Source: Serratia sp. PL17 (GTDB lineage Bacteria > Pseudomonadota > Gammaproteobacteria > Enterobacterales > Enterobacteriaceae). From it: a DNA stretch of 64,000 nt. The position numbers and the translations under genes were made by a program. The notes beneath the pieces are model-generated. The model had not been told where the DNA came from. It made no database searches and saw only the letters and a program-made list of their open reading frames with translations. The stretch covers positions 469,799 through 533,798 of the forward strand of contig NZ_JAFIBY010000003.1 of the NCBI RefSeq assembly GCF_017832355.1, written 5' to 3'. This document shows positions 27,670 to 37,041 of this stretch, piece by piece; position 1 is the stretch's first letter, and each line of letters starts with the position of its first letter.

Positions 27670-27926
27670 CCGTTTCCATTCAGAGTTTTTCCTCTCTGTC
27701 CGTGATCTTTCTCATGGCATGATAAAACCACATAAAAAATGCGTTATATAACTCAGAATATAACGCTGTAAAATCCCTCGAATGGCCGTTTTTCCTCTAA
27801 AAATAACCCTATAGTATTAGATGTCTTTGCTAATAATACCTATACTTCCCCAAGCATGTCGGCGTTCGGTCGACACTTTTTTGGCAAGGTTTTCCTTGGT
27901 ATTTCATAATTATAAGCGGGTTCAAT
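27670..27926 (+). promoter_or_regulatory. Region upstream of torY
   Basis: A 257-bp, very AT-rich gap. Such anaerobic respiratory genes often use FNR, NarP or TorR; no clean FNR palindrome is visible. Nothing else was found. Confidence 0.3.
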
Positions 27927-29087
27927 ATGACCAATAAACTCACTGGCTTGATAAAAAAGCACCGCTGGGGATGGCTGTGGATTTTGCTCCTCGGAATTAT
28001 CCTCGGGGCAGCATTATTAGCGGGCACCGCGACGGTATTCCACAAAACCAGCGACACGGCCTTCTGCGTTTCCTGTCACACCATGCAACAGCCGCTGGCT
28101 GAATATCAGGGCAGCGTCCACTTCCAGAATACCAAAGGCATCCGTGCCGAATGTGCCGACTGCCACGTTCCGCATGAGCCGCTCGATTACCTGTGGACCA
28201 AAATCCGCGCGGTAAAAGATATTTATGGCGAGATGGTGGGTACCATTAATACACCAGAAAAATATGAGGCACATAAGCTGGCCATGGCTCAGTCGGTATG
28301 GAAAACGCTGAAAGAAAACGACTCCGCCACTTGCCGCTCGTGCCACAGCTTTGATGCTATGGACATCACTGCTCAGCGACCTGAAGCACGCATTCAGCAT
28401 CCAGTGGCCATCAAGCAGGGCGAAACCTGTATCGATTGTCACAAAGGTGTGGCACATATCCTGCCGGATATGAGTGGCGCAGCTCAGGCTGGTGCAGCCG
28501 AACTGGCAAAAGCGGCCGCTGAAACCTCACCAACCGCGACCACGCTGTACACCATTGCCACTGAGCCCTTCTTCCTGAAGCCTGACGACAGCCACAACGC
28601 CGGTAACTTGATGCCATCCACCGAGGTTCAGGTGATGAAACAGGAAGGTGACAAAGTGCTGGCCAACGTCACCGGCTGGCAGCAAGACGGTGTCAGCGAA
28701 GTGTTCTACGCGGCACAGGGCAAGCGTATTCTCAGCGTGCTGCTGGGTGAAGACGCACGCAAACTGCTGAAAACCGGGAGCACCATGACCGACAGTGAAA
28801 CGGGCCTAGTGTGGCATCAAGTTTCTCTCCAGGTATGGTTGCCGCGTAAACAACTGATCGACGATCAGCAAAAAATCTGGCGCTACACGGCGGATATGAT
28901 GTCTGCCAACTGTACCGGTTGCCACGGCCTGACCGCACTCGATCGCTTCAACGCCAACCAGTGGATCGGCGTAATTAAAGGTATGGCTCCACGCACCTCG
29001 CTGACGCAGGAACAACTGCGCGTTCTGACACAATACGTGCAGAAACATGCCAGTGACATGCAACCCGCCGCACCAGCCAAGCTTTAA
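27927..29087 (+). CDS. torY: Pentaheme c-type cytochrome, TorY/TorC-like
   Basis: A 386-residue NapC/NirT-family quinol dehydrogenase. An uncleaved N-terminal anchor helix spans residues about 14-37. Four CXXCH haem sites lie in the N-terminal part (47-51 CVSCH, 76-80 CADCH, 136-140 CRSCH, 168-172 CIDCH), and a fifth, CTGCH, lies near residue 330 in the C-terminal mono-haem domain. This five-haem layout defines TorC/TorY. It passes electrons from menaquinol to the periplasmic reductase encoded 12 bp downstream. I chose torY because the reductase is closer to TorZ in many segments; torC is possible. Confidence 0.85.
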   Translation: MTNKLTGLIKKHRWGWLWILLLGIILGAALLAGTATVFHKTSDTAFCVSCHTMQQPLAEYQGSVHFQNTKGIRAECADCHVPHEPLDYLWTKIRAVKDIYGEMVGTINTPEKYEAHKLAMAQSVWKTLKENDSATCRSCHSFDAMDITAQRPEARIQHPVAIKQGETCIDCHKGVAHILPDMSGAAQAGAAELAKAAAETSPTATTLYTIATEPFFLKPDDSHNAGNLMPSTEVQVMKQEGDKVLANVTGWQQDGVSEVFYAAQGKRILSVLLGEDARKLLKTGSTMTDSETGLVWHQVSLQVWLPRKQLIDDQQKIWRYTADMMSANCTGCHGLTALDRFNANQWIGVIKGMAPRTSLTQEQLRVLTQYVQKHASDMQPAAPAKL

Positions 29088-29099
29088 GGGAGAAGCGAA

Positions 29100-31580
29100 A
29101 TGAGCAAATATCAACAACAAGCGTTAAAAATGAGCCGCCGCCGCTTCCTGACCGGTGCCACTGCGCTGGCCGCAGCACCTTTGCTGGCAGGCTTGTGGCC
29201 CAAATCCGCATTGGCGCAGGCTATTAGCCAGGCGCTGCCACAGTTTGTGGTACTGCGCCAGGCACAAAAAGGCATTCTGACGGGCGCACACTGGGGCGCT
29301 TTTGAAGCCATAGTACAGGACGGCAAAATGGTCGGCGTGCAGCCGGTTAAAGACGATCCTTATCCGAACGAACTGATCACCATGGCACCTTATCAAGTCC
29401 ATGCTGAAAACCGCATCAAATACCCGATGGTGCGTAAAAGCTGGCTGGAAGGGGGCCCCGGTAGCCATACCGAGTTACGCGGTCGCGACGAATGGGTGCG
29501 CGTCAGTTGGGACAAAGCCATTGAACTGGTGTGCGGTGAGATTACCCGTCTACAGAAAGACCACGGCCCACAATCAATCTATGCCGGGTCTTATGGCTGG
29601 AAGAGCGTCGGCATGCTGCATAACAGCCGCACACTGCTGCAACGCCTGATGAACCTGACCGGCGGTTTCCTCGGTTATGCCGGCGACTACTCCACCGGTG
29701 CAGCCCAGGTGATCATGTCACACGTGGTGGGCTCTATGGAGGTTTACGAACAGCAGACCGCCTGGCCTAACGTGATAGAAAACAGCCAACTGGTGGTTCT
29801 ATGGGGCTGTAACCCAATGATCACGTTGAAAAACAGTTGGAACGTGCCGGACCACTACGGGCAGACGGGCTTTGAGGCACTGAAGAAGAAAGGCACCCGG
29901 GTGATCAGTATCGATCCGGTGCACAACGACAGCGCCAAATTCGTCGATGCGCAGTGGATCGCCCCGCGCCCTTATACGGACGGCGCTATGCTGATCGGCA
30001 TCGCTCACACGCTGTTGACCGAAAACCTGCATAACCCTGACTTCCTGAAAACCTATACTGCCGGCTTCGACAAGTTCCAGGCCTATCTGCTGGGCGAAAC
30101 CGATGGCACGCCAAAAACCGCCGAATGGGCTGCCGATGTGTGCGGTGTCGATGCCGACGTGTTACGCCAACTGGCCCGCGACATGGCAAAAAATCGCACC
30201 ATGATCATGGGCGGTTGGGGTATTCAACGCCAGCATCATGGCGAACAACAGCACTGGCTCTTGGTCACCGTCGCGGCGATGCTCGGCCAAATCGGCTTGC
30301 CGGGCGGCGGTTTTGGCTTCAGTTATCATTACTCTTCCGGCGGGAGCCCGACGGCGAAAGGCGGCATCATTTCCGGTATTTCTGCCGGTAACGCGCCGAA
30401 GAACTCGCCGGCCCCGATCCCGGTGGCACGCATCGCCGAATGCCTGAGCAATCCAGGCAAGACCATTAACTTCAACGGCGCGCAGGTCACCTACCCTGAG
30501 GTGAAAATGGTGTATGTGGCCGGGGGGAATACCTTCCACCAGCATCAGGACACCAATAATCTGGTCAAGGCGTGGCAACGGCCGGACACCATCGTGGTGA
30601 ACGAACCCTATTGGACCGCCACGGCCAAACACGCCGATATCGTACTGCCAGCCACCACCAGCTATGAACGCAACGATCTGGAAATGGGGGGGGATTACTC
30701 GCAGCTGTATGTATTCCCAATGCATCAGTGTGTACAACCACAGCATGAGTCGCGCAGCGACTTTGATATCTTCGCAGCCATGGCGGCCAAACTGGGAGTG
30801 CAAGATGCCTTTACCGAAGGCAAAGATGAAACCCAGTGGTTGAAAGGCATGTACGATGACATGAAAACGCAGGCGCGCGCCGCCCGGGTGGCCCTGCCAC
30901 CGTTCGACATGTTCTGGGCATCCAATAACTATGTGCGCTTCCCGGTGCCTGAAGCCAACACGCAATGGGTGCGTTTCGCCGACTATCGCGAAAACCCGTT
31001 GCTCAATCCATTGGGTACGCCGTCCGGTAAAATCGAGATTTACTCCGACGCCATTGCCAAAATGAAATACCAGGATTGCCCCGGCATCCCAACCTGGATG
31101 CCACCGCATGAGTGGTATCGCGGACCGGAAGCGGTTAAATATCCGCTGTCACTGAACACCGCACACCCGATCAACCGCCTGCACTCACAGCTCGACAATA
31201 CGCCGCTGCGTAAAAAGTATGCGGTCGCAGATCGTGAAGCGATTGTGATCCATCCACAGGATGCCCAATCACGCGGTATCGCTAACGGTGACTTGGTACG
31301 TGCCTTTAACGATCGTGGCCAGATCCTGGTTGGTGCCGTGGTCAGTGAGGACGTACGCCCTGGCGTGGTGCGTATCAGCGAAGGGGCCTGGTTCGATCCG
31401 GCGGATCCGTCACAACCGGGGTCGCTGTGTAAGAACGGCAACGTCAACTGCCTGACCTTTGACATTGGCTCCTCCAGCCTGGCCCAGGGTAACTGCGGGC
31501 AGATGGCTCAGTTGCAGATAGAGAAGTACCAGGGTGAGGTGCTGAAAAACACCGCGCACGACGTGCCAATCGGCGCATAA
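29100..31580 (+). CDS. torZ: Periplasmic TMAO/N-oxide reductase, molybdoenzyme
   Basis: An 826-residue bis-MGD molybdoenzyme of the DMSO-reductase/TorA family (E. coli TorZ 809, TorA 848). A Tat signal SRRRFLTGATALAAAPLLAGLWPKSALAQA heads it. GDYSTGAAQVI carries the serine that ligates molybdenum, and SHVVGSMEVYEQQTAWP follows as in TorA and TorZ. It would reduce trimethylamine N-oxide or related N- and S-oxides in anaerobic respiration, fed by the cytochrome gene upstream. It has no CxxC iron-sulfur site, as expected for the class. No torD chaperone or torRST genes are nearby. Confidence 0.88.
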   Translation: MSKYQQQALKMSRRRFLTGATALAAAPLLAGLWPKSALAQAISQALPQFVVLRQAQKGILTGAHWGAFEAIVQDGKMVGVQPVKDDPYPNELITMAPYQVHAENRIKYPMVRKSWLEGGPGSHTELRGRDEWVRVSWDKAIELVCGEITRLQKDHGPQSIYAGSYGWKSVGMLHNSRTLLQRLMNLTGGFLGYAGDYSTGAAQVIMSHVVGSMEVYEQQTAWPNVIENSQLVVLWGCNPMITLKNSWNVPDHYGQTGFEALKKKGTRVISIDPVHNDSAKFVDAQWIAPRPYTDGAMLIGIAHTLLTENLHNPDFLKTYTAGFDKFQAYLLGETDGTPKTAEWAADVCGVDADVLRQLARDMAKNRTMIMGGWGIQRQHHGEQQHWLLVTVAAMLGQIGLPGGGFGFSYHYSSGGSPTAKGGIISGISAGNAPKNSPAPIPVARIAECLSNPGKTINFNGAQVTYPEVKMVYVAGGNTFHQHQDTNNLVKAWQRPDTIVVNEPYWTATAKHADIVLPATTSYERNDLEMGGDYSQLYVFPMHQCVQPQHESRSDFDIFAAMAAKLGVQDAFTEGKDETQWLKGMYDDMKTQARAARVALPPFDMFWASNNYVRFPVPEANTQWVRFADYRENPLLNPLGTPSGKIEIYSDAIAKMKYQDCPGIPTWMPPHEWYRGPEAVKYPLSLNTAHPINRLHSQLDNTPLRKKYAVADREAIVIHPQDAQSRGIANGDLVRAFNDRGQILVGAVVSEDVRPGVVRISEGAWFDPADPSQPGSLCKNGNVNCLTFDIGSSSLAQGNCGQMAQLQIEKYQGEVLKNTAHDVPIGA

Positions 31581-31600
31581 CGCGGTATATCCGAATACCC

Positions 31601-31625
31601 GGGCGATGGTGACATCGCCCTTTTT
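31601..31625 (+). terminator. Rho-independent terminator after torZ
   Basis: GGGCGATG/CATCGCCC stem with a GTGA loop, followed by TTTTT. Confidence 0.9.
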
Positions 31626-31743
31626 CTCGACTTATGCGGGTAAGAATTTTTTACCATTAAGCAGAATGAAACCGGTTTCTGATTAATTTAAACGGGCGTA
31701 TTATGCGCGCGACTCCCTCAATTATGGCTATTTGCTGACCTCT

Positions 31744-32922
31744 ATGCCTAGTTCAACTGCGGTAACACGACGCTCCCCCGACCTCACTTCACTGGCATTT
31801 TTAGTGGTGGCCTTCCTCACTGGGATTGCCGGTGCGCTGCAGACCCCGACGCTGAGCCTATTTCTGGCGACAGAAGTGAAAGTGCGCCCTTCCATGGTCG
31901 GGTTATTCTTTACCGGCAGCGCCGTCATCGGCATTCTGGTCAGTCAATTTCTTGCCCGACGCTCGGATCAAAAAGGCGATCGCAAAACACTGATTTTTCT
32001 GTGCTGCATGTTGGGTGCACTGGGCTGTGTGCTGTTCGCCTGGAGTCGTAATTACTCTCTTTTGCTGGCCGTCGGCGTGATGCTGACCAGCTTCGGTTCC
32101 ACCGCAAACCCCCAGATGTTTGCCCTGGCACGCGAGCATGCCGACCGTACCGGTCGCGAAGCCGTGATGTTCAGCTCGATCCTGCGTGCACAGGTTTCCC
32201 TGGCCTGGGTCATCGGTCCCCCTATCGCCTTTGCATTGGCATTGGGATTCGGTTTTAAGGTGATGTATCTGGCTGCCGCGGCTGCATTTATTCTGTGTGG
32301 CGCGCTGGTGTGGACAATGCTGCCATCGATGCGCAAAACGCCGGTGCCCGCCAGCACCACGCTGGAAGCTCCGCGCCAGAACCGTCGTGATACGCTGCTG
32401 TTGTTTATGGCCTGCACCTTTATGTGGACCGCCAACAGCATGTATCTGATCAATATGCCGCTGTATATGGTGCATGAACTGCAACTGCCGGAAAGATTGG
32501 CGGGGATATTAATGGGCACCGCAGCCGGGCTGGAGATACCCACCATGCTGGTCGCCGGTATGGTGGCGAAACGCTTCGGCAAGCGCTTCCTGATGCGTTG
32601 TGCTGTGGTGGCAGGCCTGCTGTTTTACCTTGGCCTGTTGTTTATCACCGGCACCTGGCAGCTGATCGCCCTGCAACTGCTTAATGCTGCCTTTATCGGC
32701 GTGCTGGCAGGGATTGGCATGCTCTATTTTCAGGATCTGATGCCCGGACAGGCCGGTGCGGCCACCACCTTATTTACCAACACGACCCGAGTGGGCTGGA
32801 TCTTTGCCGGTTCAATTGCCGGTGTAGTGGCAGAAATCTGGAGTTACCACGCGGTATTTTACTCCGCGCTGGCGATGGTGATCGGTGCAGTACTGTGTTT
32901 GTGGAAGCTCAAAGACGCATAA
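31744..32922 (+). CDS. setB: Sugar efflux transporter SetB
   Basis: A 392-residue MFS exporter (E. coli 393) with 12 helices. It carries DLTSLAFLVVAFLTGIAGALQTPTLSLFL and FFTGSAVIGILVSQFLARRSDQKGDRKTLI, almost identical to SetB. It exports glucosides and galactosides such as lactose and IPTG. I start at ATG 31744; the frame extends to a TTG 12 bases earlier. It is convergent with yeiW, as in E. coli, with 7 bp between the stops. Confidence 0.93.
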   Translation: MPSSTAVTRRSPDLTSLAFLVVAFLTGIAGALQTPTLSLFLATEVKVRPSMVGLFFTGSAVIGILVSQFLARRSDQKGDRKTLIFLCCMLGALGCVLFAWSRNYSLLLAVGVMLTSFGSTANPQMFALAREHADRTGREAVMFSSILRAQVSLAWVIGPPIAFALALGFGFKVMYLAAAAAFILCGALVWTMLPSMRKTPVPASTTLEAPRQNRRDTLLLFMACTFMWTANSMYLINMPLYMVHELQLPERLAGILMGTAAGLEIPTMLVAGMVAKRFGKRFLMRCAVVAGLLFYLGLLFITGTWQLIALQLLNAAFIGVLAGIGMLYFQDLMPGQAGAATTLFTNTTRVGWIFAGSIAGVVAEIWSYHAVFYSALAMVIGAVLCLWKLKDA

Positions 32923-32929
32923 CGCGGAT

Positions 32930-33184
32930 TCAAGGTGCCGTATCCGCTTCCAGCTTAGCCAAATAGATGAGCGCCTGATCGCGGTGGTCATGACACATTT
33001 CACGGCTTGCCTGCAGGCTGCCACAGACTTTTGGCCGCAATGGCGAGTGAAACAAACCACAACGTAGCTGCTCACTCAGATGAATGCAGCGGGTATTCGC
33101 GGGCTTGCCGTTGGGCATGCCGGGGATCGGGCTGGATATTGAAGGCGCAATACAACAGGCGCCACAGTCGGCACGGCAGTCCAT
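32930..33184 (-). CDS. yeiW: Cysteine-rich zinc/iron cluster protein YeiW
   Basis: An 84-residue protein, identical in length to E. coli YeiW. It belongs to the YkgJ-type CxxxCxxCC family ([11 protein letters not shown] at the N-terminus, with later CIHL, RCGLF, KVCGS and MCHD cysteines), predicted to bind zinc or an iron-sulfur cluster. The function is unknown. I start at 33184 because [11 protein letters not shown] matches the family start and CGGGAGACTCGCTG precedes it; the longer frame to 33226 is not supported. Confidence 0.88.
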   Translation of the reverse strand: MDCRADCGACCIAPSISSPIPGMPNGKPANTRCIHLSEQLRCGLFHSPLRPKVCGSLQASREMCHDHRDQALIYLAKLEADTAP

Positions 33185-33410
33185 CAGCGAGTCTCCCGGT
33201 GGGCTGGCGGAATTGAAGCGCGACAATATCAGTAGCGCGCATTGCCCGCCAGCATAATCCGGGTTTGCCCATCAATCTTTACACCCCCCTCTTTTAGCCG
33301 TTAATTGACTGCCCTCATCCAGGCCCCAAATACGCCCTAAACAGCCCCATTAAGGCAAATTAATGCATGAAACAAGCACATTCACGGCTTTACATGCGTC
33401 AGCCACACAT

Positions 33411-33428
33411 GTACCATTAAGCTAGTAC
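33411..33428. promoter_or_regulatory. TrpR operator upstream of mtr
   Basis: GTACCATTAAGCTAGTAC matches 14 of 18 bases of the TrpR consensus GTACTAGTTAACTAGTAC, including both GTAC ends, and lies 43 bp before the mtr ATG. In E. coli mtr is repressed by TrpR and activated by TyrR. A half TyrR-like TTTACA box lies just upstream (33377-33394); that one is tentative. Confidence 0.75.
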
Positions 33429-33471
33429 AAAAGAACTCACGGCCAACTCAGCCATTCAGGAGCAATCAATA

Positions 33472-34716
33472 ATGTCCGCGGACACCATCCAGAAGCTTTC
33501 CCGCCCTTCAGTCCTTGGCGGCGCGATGATCATTGCAGGCACCGCCGTCGGCGCCGGCATGTTCTCCATCCCTATTGTGACTTCTGGCGTGTGGTTTAGC
33601 GGCTCTGTCGCGCTGCTGATTTATACCTGGGCCTGTATGCTGATTTCCGGCCTGATGATCCTTGAGGCCGCCCTGCATTACCCAAGCGGCGCCAGCTTCA
33701 ATACCATTGTTAAAGACCTGCTGGGCAAAAGCTGGAACGCCATTAACGGCCTTTCCATTGCCTTTGTCCTGTATATCCTGACCTACGCCTATATTTCTGC
33801 CGGCGGTTCAATCATCGCTCACACGCTGGAAGGTATCATTGGCGTCGGGCAAACCACGGCAGGACTGGTGTTTGCCATCATAGTGGCCTTTATTGTTTGG
33901 CTTTCCACGCGTGCGGTAGATCGCCTGAGCACCATTTTGATCGGCGGTATGGTGATCACCTTTGTGATGTCGGTCGGCGATATGTTCACTCATGTACAAC
34001 CGGCGGTGCTGTTCAACCGTGGAGATGACCAGGCCAGCTATTTGCCATATGCCCTGGCGGCGCTGCCTTATCTGCTGACCTCGTTCGGCTATCACGGCAA
34101 TGTGCCGGGATTGGTGAAGTATTATCATAAAGACAGCGGTGCCGTGGTGCGCAGCTTGGTGTACGGCACGCTGTTGGCACTGGCGATCTATATCCTGTGG
34201 CAGTATGTGATTCAGGGCAATATCGCTCGTGACGCCTTCCGACAGGTGATTGCCGAAGGCGGCAACATCGGCAGCCTGCTCAAACAAATGGGCAACGTGT
34301 CCAGCAGCCAGACCGTCGGCCAGCTACTGAGTGCCTTCTCTTATATGGCGCTGGCCAGTTCGTTCCTCGGGGTGTCACTGGGCCTGTTTGACTATCTGGC
34401 GGACTTTTTCAAATTCAGCGACGACACCGCTGGACGCACTAAAACCGCGCTCGTCACCTTTGCGCCGCCGACCATTGCCGCGCTGTTGTTCCCGAATGGC
34501 TTCCTGTACGCCATCGGTTTCGCCGGGCTGGCTGCCACCGTTTGGGCGGTCATCGTGCCAGCAATGATGGCGCACGCCAGCCGCCGCCGCTTTGCTGATG
34601 CGCAATATCGCGCACCCGGCGGTCATGGCATGATCCTGTTCATCATTTTGTTCGGGCTGATCAACGCTGTCGCGCACATATTGGCATTGCTGGGTCTGCT
34701 GCCGGTATTCAAGTAA
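33472..34716 (+). CDS. mtr: Tryptophan-specific permease Mtr
   Basis: A 414-residue permease of the aromatic amino-acid (HAAAP) family, the same length as E. coli Mtr, with 11 helices. [50 protein letters not shown] and [19 protein letters not shown] match Mtr closely. It imports tryptophan by proton symport. TnaB and TyrP are its relatives, but Mtr fits best, and the upstream TrpR operator supports it. A good AGGAGC ribosome site precedes the ATG. In E. coli mtr lies elsewhere. Confidence 0.92.
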   Translation: MSADTIQKLSRPSVLGGAMIIAGTAVGAGMFSIPIVTSGVWFSGSVALLIYTWACMLISGLMILEAALHYPSGASFNTIVKDLLGKSWNAINGLSIAFVLYILTYAYISAGGSIIAHTLEGIIGVGQTTAGLVFAIIVAFIVWLSTRAVDRLSTILIGGMVITFVMSVGDMFTHVQPAVLFNRGDDQASYLPYALAALPYLLTSFGYHGNVPGLVKYYHKDSGAVVRSLVYGTLLALAIYILWQYVIQGNIARDAFRQVIAEGGNIGSLLKQMGNVSSSQTVGQLLSAFSYMALASSFLGVSLGLFDYLADFFKFSDDTAGRTKTALVTFAPPTIAALLFPNGFLYAIGFAGLAATVWAVIVPAMMAHASRRRFADAQYRAPGGHGMILFIILFGLINAVAHILALLGLLPVFK

Positions 34717-34733
34717 CTCCACAGGGGATGGCG

Positions 34734-34759
34734 CCCGCCATCCCCCTTTCTCTCACTGT
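34734..34759 (+). terminator. Terminator after mtr
   Basis: GGGGATGG/CCATCCCC stem with a CGCCCG loop, followed by CTTTCTC. Confidence 0.8.
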
Positions 34760-34844
34760 TTTTGCTCGATCTACTTGCCTGAAATCAACAGCGCGAGTAA
34801 CGTGTCGCAACTTCCCAAATACTCTTCATTGCAGGTTATTTTAT

Positions 34845-35417
34845 ATGGCAAAGGCTAACGAAATTAAGCGCGGCATGGCGATCAATTACAACGGCAAACT
34901 GCTGCTGGTGAGAGACATTGATGTCCAAAGCCCAAGTGCACGAGGTGCCAGCACTTTATACAAAATGCGCTTCTCGGATGTCCGTACCGGGTTGAAGGTT
35001 GAAGAACGTTTCAAGGGCGACGATATCCTGGATACCATTAGCCTGTCCCGCCGTAAGGTGAACTTCTCTTATATCGATGGCGAAGAGTACGTCTTCATGG
35101 ATGACGAGGATTACACCCCGTATATCTTCAAGAAAGACCAGATCGAAGACGAGCTGCTGTTTATTCCTGAAGCCGGTCTGCCAGGCATGCAGGTACTGAC
35201 GTTGGACGGTCAAGTGTTAGCGTTGGAACTGCCACAAACCGTGGATATGGAAATTGTGGAGACAGCTCCAGGCATCAAAGGCGCATCCGCCAGTGCCCGA
35301 AACAAACCGGCCACCATGGCGACCGGTCTGACCATTCAGGTGCCAGAGTACCTCAGCGCCGGTGACAAAATCCGCATTCATATTGCTGAACGTCGCTACA
35401 TGAGCCGGGCTGAATAA
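34845..35417 (+). CDS. yeiP: Elongation factor P-like protein YeiP (EfpL)
   Basis: A 190-residue paralogue of EF-P, the same length as E. coli YeiP. Three beta-barrel domains are predicted: KOW-like N-domain (residues 1-65), OB domain (66-130) and C-terminal OB domain (131-190). The loop that carries the modified lysine in EF-P reads [12 protein letters not shown] here, with Arg in place of Lys, as in the YeiP group. It helps ribosomes through stalling proline motifs. ATG 34845 ([11 protein letters not shown]) matches the family start; the frame from 34728 includes the mtr terminator. Confidence 0.93.
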   Translation: MAKANEIKRGMAINYNGKLLLVRDIDVQSPSARGASTLYKMRFSDVRTGLKVEERFKGDDILDTISLSRRKVNFSYIDGEEYVFMDDEDYTPYIFKKDQIEDELLFIPEAGLPGMQVLTLDGQVLALELPQTVDMEIVETAPGIKGASASARNKPATMATGLTIQVPEYLSAGDKIRIHIAERRYMSRAE

Positions 35418-35511
35418 GCTATTGCTTGCCACTTTCCGTCCGGGCAGTGCTCGGGCGAAAATTGGCCGCGCCGATAACGCTTATTCCGGGTTTCGGCGCA
35501 GCTTTTCCCCG

Positions 35512-36702
35512 TTACGGCAACTCAGGGAAGAAGCGGCGTTTGAGCGCCAGTTCGACACCGCGCAGTTCCGCAAGCCCCTTCAAACGGCCAATCGCCGAGT
35601 AACCCGGATTGGTTTTTTTCTTTAAATCATCCAGCATCTGATGCCCATGATCGGGACGCATCGGGATTGGTCGCCGATCGCCTGCCTTATGACGCCGCTG
35701 TTCTTCGCTCAGAATCGCCTCAATCACCGCCACCATGTCGACATCGCCTTGCAGATGCGCGCCTTCATGGAAGCTTTTCGGGTTTTCCTCACGACAAGTG
35801 GCGCGCAGGTGAGTGAAGTGGATACGATCGCCGAAGGTCTTAATCATCCGCACCAAATCATTGTCCGCACGCACACCATAGGAACCAGTACACATAGTAA
35901 AGCCGTTATAAAGGCTGTCGACGGTCTGCTTGAACCACTGCATATCGTCAATGGTCGAGACAATGCGCGGTAGACCAAGGATTGGCCGCGGCGGATCGTC
36001 TGGATGCACCGCCAGCCGGACCCCGACCTCTTCCGCCACCGGAACGATTGCACGCAGAAACACCGCCATATTTTCGCGCAGTTGCGCTTTGTCGATCCCA
36101 TCGTACTCCGCCAGACGAGCGCGGAACTGATCGAGCGTATAGCCCTCTTCTGCCCCCGGCAGCCCGGCGATGATATTGCCGGTCAATGTGGCAATCTCCG
36201 CAGCGCTCATGGCGGCAAAGCGCTCGGCGGCCTGCGCCTGCTCTTCCGCCGTATAATCCTGATCTGCGCCTGAGCGTTGCAGAATGTGCAGTTCAAAAGC
36301 CGCGAAGGCGATTTGATCGAAACGCAGCGCTTTCGAGCCGTCAGGCAACACATATTCCAGATCTGTGCGTGTCCAGTCGAGGATCGGCATAAAGTTGTAG
36401 CAAACGGTATCGATGCCGCAGGCCGCCAGGTTACGCAGCGATTGCTGATAATGGGCGATATGTTGCGGGTAATTGCCGCTGTGGGTTTTGATCTCTTCAT
36501 GCACCGGAATGCTTTCCACCACAGACCACACCAACCCCTTTTCCGCCAGCAGTGCCTGACGTGCCTTGATCTCCTCGATCGGCCACACCTCGCCATTCGG
36601 AATATGGTGCAATGCAGTGACGACACCAGTAGCGCCAGCCTGACGGACATCATCAAGAGAGACAGGATCGTTCGGCCCATACCAACGCCATGTTTGTTCC
36701 AT
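35512..36702 (-). CDS. uxuA: Mannonate dehydratase
   Basis: A 396-residue TIM-barrel dehydratase (E. coli 394). It turns D-mannonate into 2-keto-3-deoxygluconate in glucuronate breakdown. [40 protein letters not shown] is the conserved start, and later [17 protein letters not shown] and [15 protein letters not shown] line the metal site. It is divergent from uxuB across 339 bp, whereas in E. coli uxuA and uxuB lie head to tail. Confidence 0.93.
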   Translation of the reverse strand: MEQTWRWYGPNDPVSLDDVRQAGATGVVTALHHIPNGEVWPIEEIKARQALLAEKGLVWSVVESIPVHEEIKTHSGNYPQHIAHYQQSLRNLAACGIDTVCYNFMPILDWTRTDLEYVLPDGSKALRFDQIAFAAFELHILQRSGADQDYTAEEQAQAAERFAAMSAAEIATLTGNIIAGLPGAEEGYTLDQFRARLAEYDGIDKAQLRENMAVFLRAIVPVAEEVGVRLAVHPDDPPRPILGLPRIVSTIDDMQWFKQTVDSLYNGFTMCTGSYGVRADNDLVRMIKTFGDRIHFTHLRATCREENPKSFHEGAHLQGDVDMVAVIEAILSEEQRRHKAGDRRPIPMRPDHGHQMLDDLKKKTNPGYSAIGRLKGLAELRGVELALKRRFFPELP

Positions 36703-37041
36703 TATTTATCCTTATAAAAAATCGCCCAATCTTGCAGAAGGGATAAAGATCGCACAGTGTCGACAATCTTGTTATACCAAATTGAAATAGATATCGGTTA
36801 TCTTTCACCTTACTCTTTCACATCTGTCTGTCAAAAGCGAAACGACGATTGGTTGATCCACTTCACGAATCTGGCTTATTCTCGACTGATACATGTTATT
36901 GATACGCTGACAGCCTTACACTGCGTCAGATAACCCGCGTGCGGAAGGGTGAAAAAAACGCCCCTTAGCGCAAAAAAAACTGGTCTGATAACTTTTAAGA
37001 AGTTACCTGCCAGCATCTTTTACTCAGCTTTGGAGTTTTGC
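36703..37041. promoter_or_regulatory. Divergent uxuA / uxuB control region
   Basis: A 339-bp gap. TTGTTATACCAAATTG at 36769-36784 resembles a UxuR/ExuR operator (family pattern AATTGGTATACCAATT): its right half TATACCAA fits well and its left half poorly. The uxuB ATG at 37042 has TTTGGAGTTTTGC before it. No uxuR gene lies in the window. Confidence 0.5.

Noticed and set aside
30162..31109. 315-codon antisense frame inside torZ
   Set aside because: It is a shadow of a high-GC gene; the sense strand encodes clear molybdoenzyme motifs.
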